A DNA stretch of 64,000 nucleotides from NCBI GenBank assembly GCA_035710515.1, contig DASTDE010000003.1, positions 62,001 through 126,000 of the forward strand, in the 5' to 3' direction. Each line of letters opens with the position of its first letter. Within the stretch, counting starts at the first letter, position 1. This document shows positions 6,907 to 15,433 of the stretch, piece by piece. The notes under the pieces were generated by a model. That model worked only from the letters and a program-made list of their open reading frames with translations. It did not search any database and was not told the DNA's origin. The translations under genes and the position numbers were made by a program. The stretch is from Candidatus Rubrimentiphilum sp. GTDB lineage: Bacteria; Vulcanimicrobiota; Vulcanimicrobiia; Vulcanimicrobiales; Vulcanimicrobiaceae.

Positions 6907-8048
6907 ACTGCGAGTTGCGAACGTTCCGGGCCGACCGAGACACACTCGATCGGGGCGCCCAAAGCCTCCTCGATACGCTTTACGTAGGCGCCCGCGGCAG
7001 CCGGCAGATCCGCGATGCGGCGCACCTCGGAGAGATCGTCTTGCCAACCGTCCACGTACTCGAAGTCAACCTGCAGATTCGAATCCGTCGCCGACGCGAA
7101 CGTCGCCGGCTTGTTCCCCAGCCGATATGCGGTCGCGATCCCGATGCGCTCGAAACCGCTCAGCACGTCGAGCTTGGTAATGCACGCGCCGGTCAGTCCA
7201 TTCACGCGCGCGGCATATCGCGCTGCCACGGCGTCGAACCATCCGCAGCGCCGCGGGCGCCCGGTGACCGTGCCGAATTCCGCGCCGCCGCTGCGCAATC
7301 GCTCCGCACTTTCGTCGGGCAGTTCCGATGGAAACGGACCGCCGCCGACGCGCGTGGCGTAGGCTTTGACGACGCCGCGCACGCTCTCAATCGCGTTCGG
7401 CCCGACGCCCAAACCGATGCATGCTGCGCCCGCCAGGGTATGCGAGCTGGTGACGTAGGGATAGCTGCCGTAGCCCACGTCCAACAACGTGCCCTGCGCG
7501 CCTTCAGCCAGGACTCGCTGACCGCGCTCGAGCGCGCCGTGGATGTACTCGACGCCGTCAACAACGTGCGCGCGTAACGGCTGCGGAAGTTCGCCGGAGC
7601 GCATGAGAGCGCCGAACGTCACGCCGCTGCGGGCAACTTTGTCGACGTAAGCGGGACCGATTCCGCGCCCGGTGGTACCCAGCGCAGCGCTTCCCCGCGC
7701 TTCTTCCGCCAGCCGGTCGGCCTCGGCGTGACGCGGGAAAACGACGTGCGCGCGGTCGGAGATCTTGATCCGCGTAATGTCCACACCGATCGCTGCCAGC
7801 GCATCGAGCTCCGCGCGCAAACCATCGAGGCTCACGACGGTCCCGCCCCCGATGAAGAGCTCGCAGCGTTCGTTGAGGACGCCCGAAGGAACGATCCGCA
7901 GCGCTAGTTTGGTGTCGCCGACGCGGATCGTGTGCCCCGCGTTGTCGCCGCCGCCGAATCGCGCCACGACGTCGTAATCGCGCGCATAGTAATCGACGAT
8001 CCGGCCCTTTCCCTCATCGCCCCACTGGAGGCCGACGATTACGTCGAT
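6903..8048 (-). CDS. purA: Adenylosuccinate synthetase, compact form with non-canonical start
   Basis: PurA joins IMP and aspartate using GTP, the first AMP-specific step. The GTP loop VGLQWGDEGKGRIVD, then GGGDNAGHTI, GTTGRGIGPAYVDK, EGAQGTLLDV, TSSHTLAGA and RVGGGPFPSEL are all present. The essential GDEGKG loop lies upstream of the first ATG/GTG/TTG (GTG 7967). The frame runs back to a TGA just before 8048, and only ATC codons (8048 or 8039) could start it, so ATC 8048 is used here. At about 381 residues it is roughly 45-50 shorter than usual, missing the helical insert before EGAQGT. It overlaps the GH125 stop. Confidence 0.85.
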   Translation of the reverse strand: MDVIVGLQWGDEGKGRIVDYYARDYDVVARFGGGDNAGHTIRVGDTKLALRIVPSGVLNERCELFIGGGTVVSLDGLRAELDALAAIGVDITRIKISDRAHVVFPRHAEADRLAEEARGSAALGTTGRGIGPAYVDKVARSGVTFGALMRSGELPQPLRAHVVDGVEYIHGALERGQRVLAEGAQGTLLDVGYGSYPYVTSSHTLAGAACIGLGVGPNAIESVRGVVKAYATRVGGGPFPSELPDESAERLRSGGAEFGTVTGRPRRCGWFDAVAARYAARVNGLTGACITKLDVLSGFERIGIATAYRLGNKPATFASATDSNLQVDFEYVDGWQDDLSEVRRIADLPAAAGAYVKRIEEALGAPIECVSVGPERSQLAV

Positions 8049-9340
8049 GCGTCACCCATCGGAATGAGCGGCACGCCGCCGAACGACGTCATGACGTACT
8101 CGCTGAAAAGCGCGTTGGGCCAGCCGAAATCAGCGCGCGTATAGCGTTTCGGATCGTTCGGATCGAAGGACTCGTGCAAGAGGTGATCGCCGGGATCGCT
8201 CGCGAGCACTTGGTTGAGCACGTCCTGTTTTTCCGTTTGCCCGCTGGCCGTCAGCCCTTCCATCACCAAAGCCAGCGGCCACACCCAATGATCCGGGGTA
8301 TGATAGCTGCCGATGCCGCGCGCGATGTTGCCCGTGTAATACGACGGATTGTCTTGCGAGAGCAAGAATGCACGCGTATTCAAATAATTCGGATTGGTGA
8401 CGCTCGTGTATCCGATGTACGGGGCTGAAAGCAAGCTCGGAACGTTCGCGTCGTCGGTAAGAATCGCGTGCCCGAGCCCATCCACTTCATAGGCGTAGAT
8501 TTTTCCATATTTCTTGACCGGCACCAAGCCGTACGTTTGAATGCCGTGCTCGACCTGATCGCGCAACGTCTTGGCCTGGTCAGCCTTGGCTGCGTTGTGA
8601 TAGACTTGCCGCTCGATCTGCGCCATGTCGCCGAGCGCCACGACCGCGAACATCTCGGATGGAATCAAGTAGTTGTAGTAGCTCGCGTCGTCCGATGGCC
8701 GGAACCCGGTCCAGATCATTCCCGTGTAACCGGTTGGGCGGCCCTTTCCGTCGTTCGGCAGCTCTCTATGGGTGTAATGCGAATTGCCGTGGTTTTGCTC
8801 GCGCTGCATCGTTGCGAGGATCGCATCGAACGCTTTGCTCTCGTCGTCGGTGAAGATCGAGGCGTCGCCGGTGACGTGCCAGTAGCTCCAGGCGAGCGTT
8901 ACCGGGTAGGCCAGCGAGTCGAGCTCGTACTTCTCTTCCCACACGCGATAATCGAGCGTGAACGCGTTCGCGTACGGATCGACCTGCACGTATTTTGCTT
9001 CGCGTGCGATGATGGCGCGCAGAAGCTCGCGCACCGCGGGGTCGCTCTTTGCATAATAAAGGTACGGACGCACTTGCGCGCTGGCATCTCGCAACCACTC
9101 GGCCGGAATGTCGCCGGTCTTCACGTAGGCCGTTCCGTCGGGCGCGAACTCGGCCAACTTGGTCGTATCGAGCAACGCGGTGCGGAACATCGTTTGCAAA
9201 TGGGCGTTGGAATTTTGGTATTGCGCGGCCGCCCGGACAATCGATTGGATCTCCAATCCTGAGGCCGGCGCGACCGCGACGAGCGCGATGGCCAAGAGGC
9301 CGCAAAATGTCGAAATCCGGCGATGTATGGAGCCCGTCAC
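8039..9340 (-). CDS. Secreted GH125-family glycosidase (exo-alpha-mannosidase type)
   Basis: This protein of about 433 residues belongs to glycoside hydrolase family 125 (former DUF1237). An N-terminal hydrophobic signal (STFCGLLAIALVAVAPASG) suggests export. The family signature TGDIPAEWLRDASAQVRPYL is near residue 90, followed by DSLAYPVTLAWSYWHVTGD, MIWTGFRPSDD, and the C-terminal HESFDPNDPKRYTRADFGWPNALFSEY. Characterised members are metal-independent exo-alpha-1,6-mannosidases. GTG 9340 is chosen because it opens the signal peptide and lies eight bases after hpt. Its stop overlaps the start of purA. A mannosyl substrate would fit the PMT-type mannosyltransferase fusion at 56-59 kb, but that link is inference. 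Confidence 0.85.
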   Translation of the reverse strand: MTGSIHRRISTFCGLLAIALVAVAPASGLEIQSIVRAAAQYQNSNAHLQTMFRTALLDTTKLAEFAPDGTAYVKTGDIPAEWLRDASAQVRPYLYYAKSDPAVRELLRAIIAREAKYVQVDPYANAFTLDYRVWEEKYELDSLAYPVTLAWSYWHVTGDASIFTDDESKAFDAILATMQREQNHGNSHYTHRELPNDGKGRPTGYTGMIWTGFRPSDDASYYNYLIPSEMFAVVALGDMAQIERQVYHNAAKADQAKTLRDQVEHGIQTYGLVPVKKYGKIYAYEVDGLGHAILTDDANVPSLLSAPYIGYTSVTNPNYLNTRAFLLSQDNPSYYTGNIARGIGSYHTPDHWVWPLALVMEGLTASGQTEKQDVLNQVLASDPGDHLLHESFDPNDPKRYTRADFGWPNALFSEYVMTSFGGVPLIPMGDAST

Positions 9341-9347
9341 GACAGCG

Positions 9348-9860
9348 CTAGCGCGGCCAGCTTCCGTGCGAGTACAACGCGGGCAGTTCCCGGTAGCGGC
9401 CTTGGTAGTCCAGGCCGTATCCGACGACAAAAACGTCCGGGATCTCGAAGCCGCGATACTTCACGTCGAGTCCGGCGATGCGGCGGTGCGGGCGGTCCAG
9501 CAGCGTGCAGATCTCCAGTGAAGCCGGCTGGCGCGCGCGCAGCGTACGCGACACATATTGCAAGGTTAGGCCGGTGTCGATCGTGTCCTCAACCAGAATT
9601 ACGTGCCGCCCCTCAACCGACGCCGAGGTATCTTTGACGAAACTCAAACCTTCCGCGTCCTGATAGCGTGTCAGCGCGATCACGTCAAATTCGCACGGGA
9701 TCTCTATCGCGCGCGTCAGATCGGCTAAGAAGACCGCTGAGGCGGTGAGAACGCCGACGATCATCGGATTGAGTCCGGCATAGTCTTTCGAGATGGCGGC
9801 GCCGAGTTCGCGCACCCGCGCCGCGATGGCGGCTTCGTCGAAGAGTTGGTCCGCGATCAC
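9348..9860 (-). CDS. hpt: Hypoxanthine phosphoribosyltransferase
   Basis: This 170-residue purine salvage enzyme converts hypoxanthine (and usually guanine) plus PRPP to IMP or GMP. The PRPP-binding motif VILVEDTIDTGLTL is near residue 90 and the family's IVGVLTASAVFLADLTRAI region lies near 35-50. The C-terminal VVGYGLDYQGRYRELP is typical of bacterial Hpt. It overlaps the upstream PD-(D/E)XK-like gene by four bases and is followed by GH125 and purA, so purine salvage and AMP synthesis genes share the strand. Confidence 0.95.
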   Translation of the reverse strand: MIADQLFDEAAIAARVRELGAAISKDYAGLNPMIVGVLTASAVFLADLTRAIEIPCEFDVIALTRYQDAEGLSFVKDTSASVEGRHVILVEDTIDTGLTLQYVSRTLRARQPASLEICTLLDRPHRRIAGLDVKYRGFEIPDVFVVGYGLDYQGRYRELPALYSHGSWPR

Positions 9861-10189
9861 GACGCGCGTGCCATCCGATTCGAAAACACGCGCTCGATGT
9901 CGCGGCGCGTGAACAATTTTATCTGAATGTCCGGAAAGGCTTGGCGTAACAATCTGACCTTACGATTCTTGCGTGTCAGCAAGCGCGGGCTGACGACCGT
10001 CATTTCGACGAACAGGTCGTACTCCGGGAGATAAAAATCGGGCGTGAACCACTCGCTCACGAAGCCACGCGAGTCCCAACTGATCGGAAATGCACATGGT
10101 TCGTATTTCCAATTGACCTGATAGAAGTCGAGGAGGCCGGCGAATTCTTCTTCGCTGCGATGCGCGAACCGGGCGACAGACGTTGCCAC
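9857..10189 (-). CDS. Small PD-(D/E)XK-like protein of unknown function
   Basis: From GTG 10189 this frame gives 110 residues. FTPDFYLPEYDLFVEMTV, followed by RKNRKVRLLRQAFPDIQIKLFTRRD, matches the PD-(D/E)XK nuclease-like fold (PD, then E-x-T with a following basic helix), but the usual Lys of E-x-K is replaced by Thr. That could mean loss or change of catalysis. The start is upstream-bounded by the histidine kinase stop at 10200. It overlaps hpt by four bases. Similar short proteins occur next to hpt or as stand-alone genes in GC-rich bacteria. No function is assigned. Confidence 0.6.
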   Translation of the reverse strand: MATSVARFAHRSEEEFAGLLDFYQVNWKYEPCAFPISWDSRGFVSEWFTPDFYLPEYDLFVEMTVVSPRLLTRKNRKVRLLRQAFPDIQIKLFTRRDIERVFSNRMARAS

Positions 10190-10199
10190 GGACTTACAT

Positions 10200-11303
10200 C
10201 TACGACGGCCCTGTGAAAAACTCCGCCTTGGCAGGCAGGAGCACTTCGAACCGAGCTCCGCCCAGCGGCGAGTCGCTGACGGCGGCGCTCCCACCAGCCC
10301 GCTCGGCGATGAGCTTGACGATTGCAAGGCCGATCCCCGCGCCATGCCGGGCGCCACTCGCTTTGCCGCGCACGCGCAGCGCAAAGACGGCTCCGCGCTC
10401 AGGCGCACTCACCCCGGGCCCGTCGTCGTCCACCGTAATTCTGACGTATTCCTTATCGGAGCGCAGTGTAATGCCGATCGTGCCGTCATCGTTTCCGTAC
10501 TTCGTAGCATTTTCGAGCAAGTTGATCACCAGTTGCAAACAGGCGTCGGAATCGATGGACGCGGGCGCCGGTCCGGGCGCGTCGAGCCTGACGGTCATGC
10601 CGCGAGACCCGGCGAGCGGAGCGACGATCTCGGCCGCCAGCGCGATCTGTTCGGCGGCGTCGCAGCCGCGCGTTCCAAAGTCGGCGGCCGAAAGATCGAG
10701 CAGCGAGAATTCAAACATTCCGTCGATCATGCGGCCCATGCGCACGGCTTCGCGTTGAGCCGTCTGCAAGAAACGCGCCGAAGTCGGCGAGTCCAGCTCG
10801 CCGTCGATGAGGGTTTCGAGGTACCCGCGGATCGACGCGAGCGGCGTTCGCAGCTCGTGCCCGATTGCGGCGAAGAATTCGTACCGCTCACGCTCGCGCG
10901 CACCTCGCGCGAGCGCGCTCTGTATCTCCTGCCGAAACGGCACCTTGGCCGAAGGCGCGATCAGCGCCCAGCCGGTTTCAACCTCCAAGCCCGTCTGCTC
11001 CGCCATTTCGGATGCGATGCGTCCGAGGATCGCGCGGCAGTTTGCCGCTGCCGGACGGGTCGCGCCGCGAGACGGCGCGGCGACCACAATCGCAAAGACG
11101 TCGCGGCCGGATTCGTGCAAACACCGGTCGCCCGCCCGCAAAACGCGTGACGCTGCCGCGCGAAACGCGAGCGCGGCGCGCCGCTCGATGCGGCGGGCGG
11201 CGCGTTTGCCCTCGCGCCATGCGACCTGCTCCAATTCGGGCAGACGCAAGACCAGCAGCGGCAGCTGCGTGTTATCGGAGAGCGAATTTATAGCCGAAAC
11301 CAT
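10200..11303 (-). CDS. Sensor histidine kinase without transmembrane segments
   Basis: This 367-residue kinase has no clear membrane helix. The N-terminal about 135 residues (LRLPELEQVAWREGKRAARR, GRDVFAIVVAAP) look like a degenerate GGDEF-type or other alpha/beta sensor. The HisKA motif EFFAAIGHELRTPLASIRGYLE is near residue 145, then NLLENATKYGND (N box), DDDGPGV (G1) and GAGIGLAIVKLI (G2). It overlaps the response-regulator gene by 32 bases, so the pair is co-translated. The signal is unknown; a cytosolic sensor is likely. Confidence 0.88.
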   Translation of the reverse strand: MVSAINSLSDNTQLPLLVLRLPELEQVAWREGKRAARRIERRAALAFRAAASRVLRAGDRCLHESGRDVFAIVVAAPSRGATRPAAANCRAILGRIASEMAEQTGLEVETGWALIAPSAKVPFRQEIQSALARGARERERYEFFAAIGHELRTPLASIRGYLETLIDGELDSPTSARFLQTAQREAVRMGRMIDGMFEFSLLDLSAADFGTRGCDAAEQIALAAEIVAPLAGSRGMTVRLDAPGPAPASIDSDACLQLVINLLENATKYGNDDGTIGITLRSDKEYVRITVDDDGPGVSAPERGAVFALRVRGKASGARHGAGIGLAIVKLIAERAGGSAAVSDSPLGGARFEVLLPAKAEFFTGPS

Positions 11304-11961
11304 GCACGGTTTGCAACACGCCGGACAACTTGCGTTCGTCCTCGAGCCTGCGTCGCACGCGGCGGACGTGCACGTCTACCGTCCGCTCGTCGCCCTCATA
11401 GTCGAAGCCCCACACTTTTTCGACCAGCATCTGGCGCGAAAGCGCTACGCCGGCATTGGCCGCGAGTTCCAGCAAGAGCGAGAACTCGCGCGGCTTGAGC
11501 CCCGCGTCCGCGCCGTCGACGCGCACTTCGCGTGCCGCTTCGTCGATTTCAAGCCGGCCGAACTTCAAGACCGGCGGATGTTCCTCGTACGCCTTGCCGA
11601 TGCGGCGGGCGATAGCTTTTACGCGCGCGATAACTTCTCGCGGCGAAAACGGTTTGGTTACATAATCATCCGCGCCCAATTCCAAGCCTACGATGCGATC
11701 GATTTCATCCGCTCGCGCGGTCAGCATGATGATCGGCAGCTCGCGCTTCTCGCGGCGGAGCGTTCGGGCCACTTCGAAGCCGTCGATTGCCGGCAGGCCG
11801 ACATCCAGGATCAGCAGGTCGGCCCAGTTCCGCGCCACGCGCAACGCCATGTTTCCGTCGGCGGCGACGTAGACATTGAGGCCCTCGCGCTGTAAATGAT
11901 GCGCCAGCAGGTCGCGAATGCTGGCGTCGTCTTCGGCGATAAGCACGCGCAACGCCGGCAT
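11272..11961 (-). CDS. OmpR/PhoB-family response regulator
   Basis: The 229-residue regulator has a receiver domain (residues 3-120) with acidic pocket EDD, phospho-acceptor Asp in LLILDVGLP, and TARADE and KPFSP positions. A C-terminal winged helix (about 130-225) contains LKPREFSLLLELAANAG and DERTVDVHVRRVRRRLE. It is the partner of the overlapping histidine kinase downstream. recX lies 20 bases upstream on the same strand, so recA-recX transcripts may read into it. The target genes cannot be inferred. Confidence 0.92.
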   Translation of the reverse strand: MPALRVLIAEDDASIRDLLAHHLQREGLNVYVAADGNMALRVARNWADLLILDVGLPAIDGFEVARTLRREKRELPIIMLTARADEIDRIVGLELGADDYVTKPFSPREVIARVKAIARRIGKAYEEHPPVLKFGRLEIDEAAREVRVDGADAGLKPREFSLLLELAANAGVALSRQMLVEKVWGFDYEGDERTVDVHVRRVRRRLEDERKLSGVLQTVHGFGYKFALR

Positions 11962-11981
11962 GCTCCGGAAAGTGCCCGGCG

Positions 11982-12443
11982 CTACGAAGCCTGTGCCACC
12001 TCGGCGAAGGGTCCGAATTCGGCCGCATGTTCGCGCAGCTTCCGATAGATCAGCGGCGCGGGAAAGCCCAAGCGCTCCAAGGCCCTGGCAGCTGACGGAT
12101 AACTGAGCTCCGCCTTCGCGCGAAAGAGTTTGGTGAGGGCCAGGCTCAACCGCCCGGCTTCATCTACGGAACTCAACTGCACGGCCGCGTAAGCCGCATC
12201 GCGATCGATGCCCTTGCGCACGAGCTCTCCGACCAGGCGCGCGTCGCCGACCGCCTTGTGTTTGCGCTCCACGTAGAGATGCGCGAAGAGTTTGTCGTCA
12301 ATGTAGCCGTCGCGCTTGCAGCGCTCAACAGCCTCGCGAATATCGTCGTCGGTATAGCTCTTGCGCTCCAGCTTCTGCCAGAGCTGCGCTTCGGTGAGCC
12401 GGCGCAGCGCCAGCATGCGCAACGCCGTCACGTACGCCTTCAT
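11982..12443 (-). CDS. recX: Regulatory protein RecX
   Basis: This 153-residue all-helical protein has RecX three-helix repeats ([57 protein letters not shown]). RecX binds and modulates RecA filaments. It directly follows recA with one-base overlap, the standard arrangement that couples expression. Length and motif order are normal. Confidence 0.9.
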   Translation of the reverse strand: MKAYVTALRMLALRRLTEAQLWQKLERKSYTDDDIREAVERCKRDGYIDDKLFAHLYVERKHKAVGDARLVGELVRKGIDRDAAYAAVQLSSVDEAGRLSLALTKLFRAKAELSYPSAARALERLGFPAPLIYRKLREHAAEFGPFAEVAQAS

Positions 12444-13486
12444 TAATCTTCGGCGATAACTGCCGTTGCGGTGCCGTTGCGCGAGACCGTCCCGCTGAGT
12501 TCTTCGCGGATCTTGCCGGCGATGGCGTCGGCGAGATCCGTGTGCTCTTCCAGATACGTCTTGGCATTCTCGCGGCCTTGGCCGATGCGCTCCTCACCGT
12601 ACGTGTACCACGAGCCGCTCTTGCCGACGATGTTGCGCTCCAGCGCGATGTCCAAAATCGAGCCCATCTTGCTGATGCCGCGGCCGTAGGTGATGTCGAA
12701 CTCGGCCTGACGGAACGGCGGCGCGACTTTGTTCTTGACGACTTTGACGCGCGTGCGCGTGCCGACGACTTCCTGCCCGACTTTGATCTGCTCCAGTTTG
12801 CGCACGTCCAGGCGAATCGAAGCGTAGAACTTGAGCGCGCGTCCGCCCGACGTGGTTTCAGGGCTGCCGAACATTACGCCGATCTTTTCGCGCAGCTGAT
12901 TGATGAAGATCATCACGGATTTGCTGCGTGAAATGGCAGCGGTAAGTTTCCGCAGGGCCTGCGACATGAGCCGCGCCTGCAGGCCGACGTGCGTGTCGCC
13001 CATGTCGCCTTCGAGCTCGGCTTTGGTGACGAGCGCTGCCACCGAGTCCACCACGATGACGTCGACTGCGTTGCTTCGCACGAGCATCTCGGCGATGTCG
13101 AGCGCCTGCTCTCCCGTGTCCGGCTGTGAGACGAGCAGGTTGTCCAGATCGACTCCCAGCGCCGCCGCGTACGTCGGGTCCAGCGCGTGTTCCACATCGA
13201 TAAAGGCCGCCGTGCCGCCGCCTTTTTGCGCTTCGGCAATGGCGTGCAGCGCGAGCGTCGTCTTTCCGCTGCCTTCCGGCCCGTAGATTTCCACGATACG
13301 TCCGCGCGGAAATCCGCCGACGCCGAGCGCGAGATCGATCGCGATCGAGCCCGTAGGAACCACTTCGAAGGCCATCCGTTCGCTGAACTCGCCCATCCGC
13401 ATGATCGAGCCTTTGCCGAACTGCCGCTCGATCTGCGCCAGGGCGTTGTTCAGGGCGGTCTGCCGTTCGTCCGATTGCGCTGCCAT
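12443..13486 (-). CDS. recA: Recombinase RecA
   Basis: RecA is the 347-residue DNA strand-exchange ATPase and SOS co-protease. Walker [10 protein letters not shown] is at residues 69-77, VDSVAALV (Walker B region) near 140, and loop L1/L2 residues are in [19 protein letters not shown] and [15 protein letters not shown]. The acidic C-terminus is short. recX overlaps its 3' end. ftsY lies 75 bases upstream on the same strand, and a LexA-like palindrome stands upstream of ftsY rather than in front of recA. Confidence 0.97.
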   Translation of the reverse strand: MAAQSDERQTALNNALAQIERQFGKGSIMRMGEFSERMAFEVVPTGSIAIDLALGVGGFPRGRIVEIYGPEGSGKTTLALHAIAEAQKGGGTAAFIDVEHALDPTYAAALGVDLDNLLVSQPDTGEQALDIAEMLVRSNAVDVIVVDSVAALVTKAELEGDMGDTHVGLQARLMSQALRKLTAAISRSKSVMIFINQLREKIGVMFGSPETTSGGRALKFYASIRLDVRKLEQIKVGQEVVGTRTRVKVVKNKVAPPFRQAEFDITYGRGISKMGSILDIALERNIVGKSGSWYTYGEERIGQGRENAKTYLEEHTDLADAIAGKIREELSGTVSRNGTATAVIAED

Positions 13487-13561
13487 GTTCTCTCCTAACC
13501 TTTAGCGTCTATTACGTTTATATAATCACGATATAGGGTGCAAGTGCCAAGGGGGTGGCAC

Positions 13562-14479
13562 TCAAAAAGTCGCTTCCTCAAAAAGTGCACCAATAAATTC
13601 CGAAGGAACGAAGGGCCGCAGGTCCTCGACACTCTCGCCCAGGCCAACGAGCTTGATCGGTACCTCTAGCGTGTCGACGATGGCCACCAGCACGCCACCC
13701 TTCGAGGTCGAGTCGAGTTTCGTCACGACGACGCCGGTTAGCGCCGTTGCTTCGTGAAACAGCTTCGCTTGCGAGATAGCGTTCTGGCCGGTCGTCCCGT
13801 CAAGGACCAATAGCGTCTCCGAGGGCGCATGGCCCAGCTCGCGTTCGATCACGCGGCGCATCTTCTTTAACTCTTCCATAAGATTGGTCTTGGTCTGCAG
13901 ACGGCCGGCCGTGTCCACGATCACGACGTCCGCACCGCGCGCGCCCGCAGCCTGCAGTCCGTCGAAAAGCACCGAGGACGGATCCGCGCCTTCTTTGCCG
14001 CGCACGAACGATGCGCCCGAGAGCTGCGCCCAAATCTCCAGCTGCTCCGCCGCCGCGGCGCGAAACGTGTCGGCCGCAATAAGCAACACGTTCTTGCCTT
14101 CACCGCGCAGCCGCGCCGCGAGCTTGCCGGTCGTCGTCGTCTTGCCGCTGCCGTTGACCCCCACAACCAAAATCACCGACGGCTTCTCGCGCAGGTCGAG
14201 TTCGGCGTTGGGAAGCGTCAGAAAGCGCTCGACGTCCTTTCGAAAACGCGCCACGATCTGGTCGCTGGTGCTCCACAGTTCTTGTTTGGCGACGGTCTTT
14301 AAGCCGCCGACGATCTTTTCGGTCGTGGGCACGCCGAAATCGGCCAGAAGCAAAAGCTCCTCGAGCTCGTCCCAGAGTTCGGGGGTAATCGGCTTGCGGG
14401 CCCGGCCGAGTTCCTCGACCCCCGCTAGTGCCTCCCTCGCCATCCCGAACGAGGCCCGGAGCTTGGTTAGCCAACTCAC
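13562..14479 (-). CDS. ftsY: Signal recognition particle receptor FtsY
   Basis: This 305-residue SRP-receptor GTPase docks ribosome-nascent chain complexes at the membrane. The N domain (residues 1-95) precedes the G domain with GVNGSGKTT at 107-115, AADTFRAAAAEQL, VDTAGRLQ, TKLDSTSKGG and the C-terminal GLGESVEDLRPF. The acidic A domain of E. coli FtsY is lacking, as in many Terrabacteria. The start is GTG 14479. It lies upstream of recA on the same strand and behind a LexA-like palindrome at 14503-14522. Confidence 0.95.
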   Translation of the reverse strand: MSWLTKLRASFGMAREALAGVEELGRARKPITPELWDELEELLLLADFGVPTTEKIVGGLKTVAKQELWSTSDQIVARFRKDVERFLTLPNAELDLREKPSVILVVGVNGSGKTTTTGKLAARLRGEGKNVLLIAADTFRAAAAEQLEIWAQLSGASFVRGKEGADPSSVLFDGLQAAGARGADVVIVDTAGRLQTKTNLMEELKKMRRVIERELGHAPSETLLVLDGTTGQNAISQAKLFHEATALTGVVVTKLDSTSKGGVLVAIVDTLEVPIKLVGLGESVEDLRPFVPSEFIGALFEEATF

Positions 14480-14502
14480 GGAATCAAGGCTTCCACGCCC
14501 CT

Positions 14503-14522
14503 AATCGAACTCCTGTTCGATT
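14503..14522 (-). promoter_or_regulatory. LexA (Cheo box)-like palindrome upstream of ftsY-recA-recX
   Basis: A perfect inverted repeat AATCGAAC (14503-14510), four-base spacer TCCT, GTTCGATT (14515-14522) lies 24 bases before the ftsY start. The CGAAC-N4-GTTCG core is the half-site geometry of Gram-positive LexA boxes. The spacer does not follow the usual RNRY pattern, and no lexA gene is in the window. Control of ftsY-recA-recX by SOS is inference. Confidence 0.5.
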
Positions 14523-14565
14523 GAACATCCCCTCGTCGCGGGCGCACAGCGCCCTACTCGGGGGT

Positions 14566-14588
14566 CCTTCGACAGTCTCAGGATGACA
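14566..14588. repeat. Dispersed repeat, single copy between ftsY and sigma factor gene
   Basis: CCTTCGACAGTCTCAGGATGACA matches the repeat core seen at 5070-5160, 18345-18411 and 63139-63161. It lies in the 138-base gap between ftsY and the FliA/WhiG-like gene, which otherwise holds only the LexA-like palindrome. Confidence 0.7.
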
Positions 14589-14617
14589 CCGGGGAACGAA
14601 CTCTCCATTGCCAGGGA

Positions 14618-15433
14618 TCAGGCCGGGGGGTCTTTGCGGACGTATTTCTGCTTCATCGTCGGGTCGCCGGCCCGGTAGCCCAAGTCCGCTTGGAGCTCGC
14701 GCAGCAGCGCTCGCAGATGAATCACCGCCTGCGCGTGGATCTGGGAAACCCGTGACTCGGAGACGTCGAGACGCTCCTTGATGTCCTTGAGCGCTTTGCC
14801 TTCGAAATAGTAGAGCGCGATAACGGTGCGTTCTTGCGGCGGAAGTTCTTCTACCGCTTCGATCAACGCGCGGCGGAGCTCGCGCTGCTCCACGGGCGCG
14901 GTGATATCCACTTCCGCGTCGCGCAACGTGTCGGCCAGCGGAATGCGGTAGCCTTTGTCGCTCGGCAGCGGATCCTCGAGCGACAGCAGCGACGTGCCGC
15001 GCACGCGCTGCAGCAGCGCATTGTACTCGTCCATCGGCATGCCGAGCCGCTGCGCTACCTCGAGGTCGGTTGGAATGCGCCCGAGCTTCGTCTCGAGCTC
15101 CTGATGGACTCGTTCCAACTCGCGGGCGCGCTGACGCACGGCACGCGGCACCCAGTCAAGGGCACGCAGCGCATCGATGATCGCGCCGTTGATCCGCGTT
15201 ATCGCGTACGTCTCGAATTTCACGCCGCGCGAATCATCGTATTTCTCTATCGCGTCGATGAGTCCGACGATCCCGTCGTTGATGAGGTCGTTCAGGTCGA
15301 CGTTGGGCGGCAGGCCGACCGAAATCTTTCCGGCCACGTATTTGACGATGTGCAAATACTTGTGGATGACTTCTTCACGCGTACATTCGACGCCGTTGAT
15401 GACGTAGCGGCGCGAGGTGCCGCGCGGATTCAC
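14618..15433 (-). CDS. FliA/WhiG-type RNA polymerase sigma factor
   Basis: The 271-residue group 3 sigma factor has region 2 (YLHIVKYVAGKI, DLNDLINDGIVGLIDAIEKYDDSRGVKFETYAITRINGAIIDALRALDWVPRAVR), region 3 (ELETKLGRIPTDLEVAQRLGM) and region 4 (LPPQERTVIALYYFEGKALKDIKERLDVSESRVSQIHAQAV). The DWVPRAVR motif and domain order are those of FliA, SigD and WhiG. These control flagellar or developmental genes. No anti-sigma gene adjoins it. An N-terminal extension (residues 1-25) is unusual. It overlaps the upstream permease gene by four bases. Confidence 0.9.
   Translation of the reverse strand: MNPRGTSRRYVINGVECTREEVIHKYLHIVKYVAGKISVGLPPNVDLNDLINDGIVGLIDAIEKYDDSRGVKFETYAITRINGAIIDALRALDWVPRAVRQRARELERVHQELETKLGRIPTDLEVAQRLGMPMDEYNALLQRVRGTSLLSLEDPLPSDKGYRIPLADTLRDAEVDITAPVEQRELRRALIEAVEELPPQERTVIALYYFEGKALKDIKERLDVSESRVSQIHAQAVIHLRALLRELQADLGYRAGDPTMKQKYVRKDPPA

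Noticed and set aside
13487-13560. recA promoter
   Set aside because: TTGCAC and TATAAA are present, but the spacing is 15 bases; too weak to list as a feature.
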